A stretch of 6,155 bases of DNA from NCBI GenBank assembly GCA_024233395.1, contig JACKPR010000018.1, positions 1 through 6,155 of the forward strand. Direction: 5' to 3'. Shown here in pieces: positions 1-4,528 of this stretch. This stretch comes from Chlamydiales bacterium. GTDB lineage: Bacteria; Chlamydiota; Chlamydiia; Chlamydiales; Simkaniaceae. The translations under genes and the position numbers were made by a program. The notes under the pieces are model-generated. The model was not told where the DNA came from. It was given only the letters and a program-made list of their open reading frames with translations, and did not search any database. Every line of letters begins with the position of its first letter. The stretch's first letter is position 1.

Positions 1-507
1 AAACTTACAAACGGAAACCTCTTTTTTGGAAATCGCATCGGTTCCATGGGTGAAACATCGATTTTGGCTTGCTTATTAGGAGCGCTTCTTTTGATCTACA
101 CCCGAATTGGTTCTTGGAGAACAATGTTAGGTGTCGCTATTGGAGCCTATCTAACAGCTCTTCTTTTTGAATGGGGAGCTCTTCATCTTGGCCCTTACAG
201 TGGAGCTTTTAACGCAGCTAAATATGCCCTACCTGCTTATAAACACCTCTTAATTGGAAGTTTAGCTTTTGGCCTTGTTTTTATGGCAACCGATCCTGTT
301 TCTTCTCCTTGCATGCGCTCCGCAAGATGGATCTATGGACTGATGATTGGAGCTTTAGTGATCATCATTCGAACCATTAACCCAGCTTATCCCGAAGGAG
401 TCATGCTTGCAATCTTGCTTGGAAATGTGTTTGCTCCTCTTTTGGATCATGCAGCCCTAAATTCTAAAATAAAAAGCCGCTATGGAAAAAAGAAAAAACT
501 CGTTTAG
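1..507 (+). CDS. nqrB: Na+-translocating NADH:quinone reductase subunit B, C-terminal part (5' end outside window)
   Basis: NqrB is the large membrane subunit of the Na+-pumping NADH:quinone oxidoreductase and carries a covalent FMN and part of the ion path. The frame is open from base 1, giving 168 residues here; the ATG at 46 is internal, because the preceding codons already encode family sequence (FFGNRIGSMGETS). Visible family marks are the GSMGETS segment, several hydrophobic helices, and FMATDPVSSP, which is typical of the NqrB/RnfD family. The protein ends in a basic tail (KSRYGKKKKLV). The flavinylation motif (SGAT) would lie upstream of the window. The 3' end overlaps nqrC by 26 nt, indicating one operon. 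Identity is firm from these motifs and from the following C-D-E genes. Confidence 0.95.
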   Translation, partial: KLTNGNLFFGNRIGSMGETSILACLLGALLLIYTRIGSWRTMLGVAIGAYLTALLFEWGALHLGPYSGAFNAAKYALPAYKHLLIGSLAFGLVFMATDPVSSPCMRSARWIYGLMIGALVIIIRTINPAYPEGVMLAILLGNVFAPLLDHAALNSKIKSRYGKKKKLV

Positions 508-1375
508 TAATTTACGCACCTTTGTTTTTGTTGTGATCATTTGCGCAAGTTGTGCTCTTGTTCTTTCCATCCTTGCTGAGCTTCTAAAAACTCCTCAAAA
601 AAATGCAAAAGAACTCTACCGAAGCAAACAGCTTCTCCTTGCAGCACGTATTTTAGGATATGATGGCCATTTCCTTTTAGAGGGGAAACCTGCGATCTAT
701 GATCAGGAAAAAAAACGGCTCACTTTTTCTGATGAACCTTCCCCACCAAAAGCGACTAAAGATGAAATCCTCTCCCTTTTTGAAACACGGATATTAACAC
801 GCCTGACAGATAAATCAGGAAACGTTTACACCTTTCAACAATTAGATCTAGAAGAAGAAGAATACCTTTCAGAACATGCAAAACTTGGATATGCTCACCT
901 TCCTTATAAACTTGTCTATTTGGTTAAAGAAAATAACCCCAGCTCGACCCCTTATGGCTTTGTTCTTCCCATTAATGGATATGGACTTTGGGATGCGATT
1001 TATGGTTATTTGGGATTAGAAGTAAATGGAGATACCATTTTAGGAATGACTTGGTACGATCAAAAAGAAACCCCAGGACTTGGAGGAGATATTGCTCTTC
1101 CTGAATGGCAAGAGCAATTCTTTGATAAAGTGATTTTCCAAAAAAACTTGAATGGACAAACAGATTTTGAATCTGCAACATTGGGAATAAAAGTTGTGAA
1201 AACAACTGTTTCTGAAACCTATGGTGATAGCCCCCTTGCAAGAAGTGCGGTTGATGGAATTCCTGGAGCATCGATTACGGTCAGTGGTGTCAATGATGCC
1301 CTTAGAAGTTCGCTTGCCCCCTACCGCTCTTTTCTTATCCGCGCCCATAATGGAGAAATCACAATTGATGAATAA
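482..1375 (+). CDS. nqrC: Na+-translocating NADH:quinone reductase subunit C
   Basis: NqrC is the subunit with one N-terminal membrane anchor and an outward-facing domain carrying covalent FMN, which passes electrons within the Na+-NQR complex. The 297-residue product has a short basic N-terminus (MEKRKNSFSNLR), one hydrophobic helix at about 12-34, then a soluble domain. Family motifs include GLWDAIYGYL, ETPGLGG (residues 196-202) and the flavinylation region at 258-266 (DGIPGASIT). By position Ser264 is the likely FMN acceptor. In Vibrio cholerae NqrC the matching stretch is SGAT with Thr225, so both the acceptor and the residue before Gly differ here. The protein is about 40 residues longer than the Vibrio protein (about 257). 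The start at 482 lies inside the end of nqrB with no strong Shine-Dalgarno, so translation probably depends on coupling. The stop overlaps nqrD by 8 nt. Confidence 0.95.
   Translation: MEKRKNSFSNLRTFVFVVIICASCALVLSILAELLKTPQKNAKELYRSKQLLLAARILGYDGHFLLEGKPAIYDQEKKRLTFSDEPSPPKATKDEILSLFETRILTRLTDKSGNVYTFQQLDLEEEEYLSEHAKLGYAHLPYKLVYLVKENNPSSTPYGFVLPINGYGLWDAIYGYLGLEVNGDTILGMTWYDQKETPGLGGDIALPEWQEQFFDKVIFQKNLNGQTDFESATLGIKVVKTTVSETYGDSPLARSAVDGIPGASITVSGVNDALRSSLAPYRSFLIRAHNGEITIDE
1352..1356 (+). promoter_or_regulatory. Ribosome binding site of nqrD
   Basis: GGAGA lies inside the last codons of nqrC, 11 nt before the ATG at 1368. It supports that start over upstream in-frame ATGs at 1350 and 1221, and so supports the 211-residue NqrD. 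Confidence 0.6.
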
Positions 1376-2003
1376 AAAAAATCCCCTTTTCTTTTATACC
1401 GATCAGCTCTGGAATAATAATCAAATCCTTGTGGCGATTCTTGGAATCTGCTCAGCTCTAGCTGTGACAATCAAGATGAGTGTTGCTGTCACAATGGGCA
1501 TTGCAGTGATCTTTGTAACTGGTTTTTCTTCTCTTTTTGTTTCCCTCATTCGCAGATGGACACCCCCAAGTGTCCGGATGATTGCTCAGCTCGCTATCAT
1601 TTCCCTTTTTGTGATTATTGTAGACCAATTTTTAAAAGCTTATCTTTATGAAATGTCTTTGGTTCTTTCTGTTTTTGTTGGACTCATTATAACCAATTGC
1701 ATTGTCATGGGAAGAGCAGAAGCTATGGCAAAAAACAACCCTCCTCTCCCTTCTTTTTTTGATGGACTAGGAGCAGCATCAGGATATGCTCTCGTTCTTT
1801 TAGGCGTAGGTTTTATTCGAGAACTTTTTGGGTTTGGAACTTTTTTCGATATTCAAGTAATCCCTAAAGCTTGGTATGCCTCTCTTGAACATCCAGATGC
1901 TTATGTTAACTCTAATCTCATGGCTCTAGCCCCTTCTGCTTTCTTTATTATTGGGGGAATGATTTGGATTCGTAATCTTATTGCAAAGGAAGGAGAAAAG
2001 TAA
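1368..2003 (+). CDS. nqrD: Na+-translocating NADH:quinone reductase subunit D
   Basis: NqrD is a polytopic inner-membrane subunit that pairs with NqrE to hold an intramembrane iron centre and form part of the Na+ path. The frame is open from 1221, but the ATG at 1368 (MNKKNPLFFY) gives 211 residues, matching the usual length of about 210, and has GGAGA 11 nt upstream; the ATG at 1350 is a less likely alternative. Both conserved cysteines are present: Cys28 in LGICSAL and Cys111 in LIITNCIVMGRAEA, matching Cys29 and Cys112 of the Vibrio cholerae protein. Other family marks are FVSLIRRW, VDQFLKAYLYE, FIRELFGFG and LAPSAFFIIGGMIW. It overlaps nqrC by 8 nt and nqrE by 1 nt, so it belongs to the same operon. 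Confidence 0.96.
   Translation: MNKKNPLFFYTDQLWNNNQILVAILGICSALAVTIKMSVAVTMGIAVIFVTGFSSLFVSLIRRWTPPSVRMIAQLAIISLFVIIVDQFLKAYLYEMSLVLSVFVGLIITNCIVMGRAEAMAKNNPPLPSFFDGLGAASGYALVLLGVGFIRELFGFGTFFDIQVIPKAWYASLEHPDAYVNSNLMALAPSAFFIIGGMIWIRNLIAKEGEK
1987..1995 (+). promoter_or_regulatory. Ribosome binding site of nqrE
   Basis: AGGAAGGAG lies within the last codons of nqrD, 7 nt before the ATG at 2003. It is the strongest Shine-Dalgarno in the nqr part of the window and fixes the nqrE start at the 1-nt overlap with the nqrD stop. Confidence 0.8.
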
Positions 2004-2698
2004 TGGGGCCTTATTCGATCATTAATCTTTTCGGGCTTGGCATTCAATCAGCCCTGATTCAAAATATCCTACTCTTTAATTTCTTGGGAATGTGCTCCTA
2101 TCTTGCCTGCTCCAACAAATTAACAACCGCTAATGGTTTGGGCCTTGCTGTTTTTTTCGTCATGGCTATTTCAGGAGTGCTCAATTGGATCGTCCATACC
2201 TTTGTCACGGGTGATAACGCCCTTTCTTGGCTCAGCAGCCTGGGAATCAATTCTCAAGAAATCAACTTAGGATTTCTTGAATTTCTGATCTATATTTCGG
2301 TCATTGCTGCCTTTGTTCAGGTTCTCGAAATTGTTATCGATAAATTTGCCCCTGCTCTCTATCGCGCTCTGGGAATGTATCTTCCCCTCATCACTGTCAA
2401 CTGTGCGATCCTTGGAGCTTCCCTTTTTGCAACTGTCCGCGCCTATCCCTTCATCCCCAACCTTGTCTATGTCGCTTCTGCAGGGTTAGGATGGTGGCTT
2501 GCAATTGTCCTGATTGCTGCAATTAGAGAAAAGCTTTCCTATTCTAATGTCCCCAATGGCCTTCATGGAATGGGCCTGACTTTTATTATGACAGGCCTTA
2601 TTTCAATGGCATTTATGGGATTCGCTGGAATTTCCCTTGATAAAATCACAAGCACAGACACTTACCCCCTTCTCGTTCAAGAAGAAGGGAAGGGCTAA
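2003..2698 (+). CDS. nqrE: Na+-translocating NADH:quinone reductase subunit E
   Basis: NqrE is the six-helix inner-membrane partner of NqrD in the Na+-NQR complex. The 231-residue product keeps the two cysteines assigned to the shared iron centre: Cys31 in FLGMCSYLA and Cys134 in PLITVNCAILG. It also has FVQVLEIVIDKF, IREKLSYSNVPNGLHGMGLTFI and the C-terminal GFAGISL segment of the family. The start is set by the TAATG junction with nqrD and a strong AGGAAGGAG site 7 nt upstream. It is longer than the Vibrio protein (198), with a longer loop at about 75-90 and a hydrophilic tail of roughly 20 residues after GISL (DKITSTDTYPLLVQEEGKG). No nqrF follows, unlike the contiguous nqrABCDEF operon of Vibrio. 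Confidence 0.96.
   Translation: MGPYSIINLFGLGIQSALIQNILLFNFLGMCSYLACSNKLTTANGLGLAVFFVMAISGVLNWIVHTFVTGDNALSWLSSLGINSQEINLGFLEFLIYISVIAAFVQVLEIVIDKFAPALYRALGMYLPLITVNCAILGASLFATVRAYPFIPNLVYVASAGLGWWLAIVLIAAIREKLSYSNVPNGLHGMGLTFIMTGLISMAFMGFAGISLDKITSTDTYPLLVQEEGKG
2667..2689 (+). other. Possible hairpin at the 3' end of nqrE
   Basis: CCCTTCT (2667-2673) and AGAAGGG (2683-2689) can pair in a 7-bp stem with a 9-nt loop, inside the last codons of nqrE. No T-run follows, so it does not look like a standard intrinsic terminator. It might protect the mRNA 3' end, or be a chance product of the charged tail codons. Confidence 0.25.
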
Positions 2699-2841
2699 TA
2701 AATCAGAAGTCGGCAATCGATTTCGCAATCCCCTCCTGTACAGATAGATATAGCTAAAATACCTTTTCTTTTGATGAAGGAAATAACAATCGAAGTATGA
2801 ATTTTTCAAAAGAAGATGATTCTATATGTTATTGATTAAAA

Positions 2842-2852
2842 GTAGGTTATGA
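2842..2852 (+). repeat. Direct repeat, copy 1 (GTAGGTTATGA)
   Basis: This 11-bp sequence recurs exactly at 2974-2984, 132 bp downstream. The first copy lies upstream of the predicted promoter. Flanking bases differ between copies, so the match is limited to 11 bp. It could be a regulatory element or a chance match in AT-rich DNA. Confidence 0.5.
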
Positions 2853-2865
2853 TTTAAGATCAACC

Positions 2866-2892
2866 TTAACATTTTAATTGTTAACAAGTTAA
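2866..2892. promoter_or_regulatory. Cluster of TTAAC/GTTAA inverted repeats, possible operator
   Basis: TTAACA (2866-2871) is inverted as TGTTAA (2879-2884) around a 7-nt spacer. A second pair, TTAAC (2881-2885) and GTTAA (2888-2892), has a 2-nt spacer and overlaps the first. The cluster sits about 50-75 nt upstream of the -10 element of the orphan gene. Repeated symmetric half-sites suggest a protein binding site, but AT-rich DNA gives such words easily. Confidence 0.3.
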
Positions 2893-2938
2893 ACAATACT
2901 TAAACAAACCTAAAAATGTATATAAAAACTTTTAATTA

Positions 2939-2947
2939 TGGTATAAT
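2939..2947 (+). promoter_or_regulatory. Extended -10 promoter for the 185-residue orphan gene
   Basis: TGGTATAAT is a perfect extended -10 element (TG, one base, TATAAT). No good -35 hexamer lies 17 nt upstream (that stretch reads TATATA), which is usual for extended -10 promoters, and the upstream DNA is very A/T-rich. Transcription would begin near 2954, giving a leader of about 90 nt before the ATG at 3044 and including the 19-codon ORF. Confidence 0.6.
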
Positions 2948-2973
2948 ATTTGCTAATAAATAATAAAAAATAG

Positions 2974-2984
2974 GTAGGTTATGA
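2974..2984 (+). repeat. Direct repeat, copy 2 (GTAGGTTATGA)
   Basis: Exact second copy of the 11-bp repeat at 2842-2852. This copy covers the start codon (ATG at 2981) and the weak ribosome binding site of the small leader ORF, so it lies in the 5' untranslated region of the predicted transcript. Confidence 0.5.
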
Positions 2985-3040
2985 ATATATTTGAGACGCA
3001 ACTCATATTAGTAATTATTAGTATTTTTAAGCGGGGGTAA
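2981..3040 (+). CDS. Possible 19-residue leader peptide upstream of the orphan gene
   Basis: A short ORF encodes MNIFETQLILVIISIFKRG and ends at TAA (3038-3040), 3 nt before the ATG at 3044. It has a modest purine-rich site (TAGGTAGG) just upstream and lies about 27 nt after the predicted transcription start. Residues 8-16 are strongly hydrophobic and the end is basic. It is in the same frame as the 185-residue ORF, separated only by the stop and one Thr codon. It may be a regulatory leader, a small membrane peptide coupled to the next gene, or the original N-terminus now cut off by a stop codon. Chance is also possible. Confidence 0.3.
   Translation: MNIFETQLILVIISIFKRG
3033..3037 (+). promoter_or_regulatory. 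Ribosome binding site of the 185-residue orphan gene
   Basis: A GGGGG run lies 6 nt before the ATG at 3044 and stands out in otherwise A/T-rich DNA. It overlaps the last two codons of the 19-codon leader ORF, so ribosomes finishing the leader would cover it. It supports the start at 3044. Confidence 0.5.
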
Positions 3041-3043
3041 ACC

Positions 3044-3601
3044 ATGGAATCATATCATCCATCATCTGTCGATAGAGTGATAACATCGTCGGCAAGTAGT
3101 CTATTAGACACTTTAGAGGAAAACTATTTTGGAGTCCAAGCGGATAAACAAAAAGCTGCCATTCCTTCAGCTCCTTGTGAAAGAGAGCAAGAAGAAACGC
3201 CAGAATTTGCTCATGTAAGATTGGGAGCACAAAATCTAACCGATAGATACGTTGAGCGTGTTGAAGTGAGAAGTCATACTCAGTTCGGAGAAAAAACTCA
3301 TCTTGGAACAGATTTTCATGGAAGATCTGAATATGTCTTTCGATCAAGTTTTAGGCAACCCAATCACTCAGAACTTCTAATTGCAGCGAAGCGAAGCGAT
3401 AAGATCTTTTTTACCAGAGTGAAAGTTTCTGGGGATACCGCAATTAACATCAATGTTGAAGATAAAGCTATTGTTGCTGAGATTTATTCTTTCAATGCTA
3501 AGGATGACTTTTGGGCAAAAACATCACGTGTGATTCAAGGGGCTTATGTCCTCAATGAGTGCTCTGCACAATCCATTGATGATATTCATCCTCTGATGTA
3601 A
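3044..3601 (+). CDS. Protein of unknown function, 185 residues
   Basis: I do not recognise this protein. The ATG at 3044 follows a GGGGG ribosome binding site and an extended -10 promoter about 90 nt upstream, so it seems to be its own transcription unit. The N-terminal 20 residues are rich in Ser (SSVDRVITSSASSLLD), followed by a polar, probably flexible stretch (about 33-55). Residues from about 56 to the end alternate hydrophobic and charged residues (RYVERVEVRSHTQF, FFTRVKVSGDTAININVEDK, AIVAEIYSF), which suggests a beta-rich domain. There is no signal peptide or membrane helix unless the leader ORF at 2981 belongs to it. It sits between nqrE and gcvH, and its last 50 nt overlap the convergent gcvH. 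The Ser-rich start would fit a type III secretion substrate of an intracellular bacterium, but that is speculation. Confidence 0.75.
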   Translation: MESYHPSSVDRVITSSASSLLDTLEENYFGVQADKQKAAIPSAPCEREQEETPEFAHVRLGAQNLTDRYVERVEVRSHTQFGEKTHLGTDFHGRSEYVFRSSFRQPNHSELLIAAKRSDKIFFTRVKVSGDTAININVEDKAIVAEIYSFNAKDDFWAKTSRVIQGAYVLNECSAQSIDDIHPLM

Positions 3602-3926
3602 GCACCTCACATTCCTCCGGATGGGTAAGGGCTATCTCAAAAAGATACCCTTCCCCCTCTGGGGATTTATTCATCAAAGAAGGATCCTCTTTCACCTTTT
3701 CATTGACACCCGTAATTTTTCCTGAAACGGGACTATAAATATCCGCGGCAGCTTTTGTCGACTCTAAAACAGCCACCTCTTCTCCTGCTTTAATCTCTTG
3801 ACCTACTTTTGGAAGTTCCACATAAACGATCTCTCCAAGCTCTTTTTGGGCATGAATAGAGATACCAACACGCCCTTTCCTTTCATTCACATCAACCCAT
3901 TCATGTGTTTCTGCATACTTCTTCAT
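3552..3926 (-). CDS. gcvH: Glycine cleavage system H protein (lipoyl carrier)
   Basis: GcvH is a small cytoplasmic protein whose lipoyl-lysine arm shuttles the aminomethyl group between the P, T and L proteins of glycine cleavage; in other bacteria it can also pass lipoyl groups to other enzymes. The 124-residue product has the N-terminal YAETHEWV motif, GISIHAQKELGEIVYVELP, and the lipoylation site VLESTKAAADIYSPVSG with the acceptor at Lys58. Its length is normal for the family. The start at 3926 has GGAGG 4 nt upstream, and its ATGA overlaps the stop of the upstream CBM9-like gene, so it is the last gene of a minus-strand operon. No other glycine cleavage gene is in the window. Its 3' end overlaps the convergent 185-residue gene by 50 nt. 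Confidence 0.96.
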   Translation of the reverse strand: MKKYAETHEWVDVNERKGRVGISIHAQKELGEIVYVELPKVGQEIKAGEEVAVLESTKAAADIYSPVSGKITGVNEKVKEDPSLMNKSPEGEGYLFEIALTHPEECEVLTSEDEYHQWIVQSTH

Positions 3927-4528
3927 TTTTCCTCCGATAAGATTAAAGATGCCCAGAGGGCAGGATGTTTTTCAATGTGGAAGAAATCGGAGGAGAGATT
4001 AAAATGCTGTTTTTCTCCACTCTTCTTCTGAAATCGATAAGTAAACCCTAGCCGCTTAAATTCTAATGGATCATACCCATAAAGAACTTCTTTAGGAATT
4101 CCAATCTCAAAAAGATAGGAACTCCGCTTGACGGTGGTTTTTACAGAGAAAAGAGAAGGATCAGCGAGTGGATGGCTATCATCTCCACGAAATCGGGTCA
4201 CCTCCATCCCTTCTTCTTCCTCAGGATAGAAAATAAAATGATGACAAAAACGGGTGATCACATTGGAGTTTTTTAAATCACGCGTATCGATGAAGAGTTC
4301 TAGAAAATCCCCTTCTTCCATCGCTAGTTTAACATCCACTTCGAAAAAAAGGCCTGTCGGACTCCACAAAAGAGCAACCTTTGCTAAAGATCCTTCCCCA
4401 GTCAACCCAGACCCATCGGGCAATGACCCTTTTCTAAAGGAGCGTTTTTTATCTGCTTTCGGAATTGCTACACGAACGTCAAAAAAAGCTGCAGGACTTA
4501 AAGGTTTAAGTTCTTTCAGGACTGTCAT
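3923..4528 (-). CDS. CBM9/DOMON-like beta-sandwich protein, 201 residues
   Basis: The function is not known. The sequence resembles the CBM9-like/DOMON fold: a strand pair with a Trp and a gap (VALLWSPTGLFFEVDVK, 51-67), the GDFLELFIDTRD motif (73-84), FCHHFIFYP (94-102), a late IPKEVL segment (144-149), GFTYRFQ (161-167) and PALWASLIL near the end (189-197). In that superfamily such domains bind sugars, haem or other ligands. No signal peptide or membrane helix is visible, so the protein is probably cytoplasmic or needs a partner. The ATG at 4528 lies 23 nt inside the upstream gene and has only a weak AAGG upstream, while its TGA overlaps the gcvH ATG by 4 nt. As I recall, chlamydial genomes carry a conserved hypothetical gene (CT283) next to gcsH, and this could be its counterpart; I could not check this. 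Confidence 0.75.
   Translation of the reverse strand: MTVLKELKPLSPAAFFDVRVAIPKADKKRSFRKGSLPDGSGLTGEGSLAKVALLWSPTGLFFEVDVKLAMEEGDFLELFIDTRDLKNSNVITRFCHHFIFYPEEEEGMEVTRFRGDDSHPLADPSLFSVKTTVKRSSYLFEIGIPKEVLYGYDPLEFKRLGFTYRFQKKSGEKQHFNLSSDFFHIEKHPALWASLILSEEK
3931..3935 (-). promoter_or_regulatory. Ribosome binding site of gcvH
   Basis: On the minus strand GGAGG lies 4 nt before the gcvH ATG and inside the last codons of the upstream gene. Together with the ATGA stop/start overlap it indicates translational coupling. Confidence 0.7.

Larger units (their letters stand above)
2699..2938. other. AT-rich intergenic stretch between nqrE and the next promoter
   Basis: This part of the roughly 345-nt gap has no convincing gene; the only ATG-initiated frames I traced on the plus strand, such as the one at 2797-2835, are very short. 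It becomes markedly AT-rich from about 2800. It contains the first copy of an 11-bp direct repeat (2842-2852) and a cluster of inverted TTAAC/GTTAA elements (2866-2892). I find no clear stem-plus-T-run terminator for the nqr operon here and no recognisable gene remnant. Confidence 0.6.

Noticed and set aside
972..1348. Two overlapping minus-strand ORFs of about 100 residues inside nqrC
   Set aside because: They lie entirely opposite strongly conserved nqrC sequence, show no domain features and have no gene context.
1221..1367. Upstream extension of nqrD from an ATG at 1221
   Set aside because: It would add 49 residues encoded in a second frame of nqrC. The ATG at 1368 has a Shine-Dalgarno and gives the normal family length.
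2763..2772. T-rich run after nqrE as an intrinsic terminator
   Set aside because: No GC-rich stem directly precedes it, and the nearest hairpin (2667-2689) is over 70 nt upstream.
2603..2809. Minus-strand 68-residue ORF spanning the nqrE end and the gap
   Set aside because: It is mostly antisense to nqrE, has no recognisable features and no clear promoter.
3027..3347. Minus-strand 106-residue ORF opposite the orphan gene
   Set aside because: The plus-strand ORF has the promoter and the ribosome binding site. The antisense frame looks like a shadow, though with an orphan gene this cannot be fully excluded.
3385..3400. Short tandem repeat of GCGAA in the orphan gene
   Set aside because: Only about two and a half units, within codons for AAKRSD; too short to mean anything.
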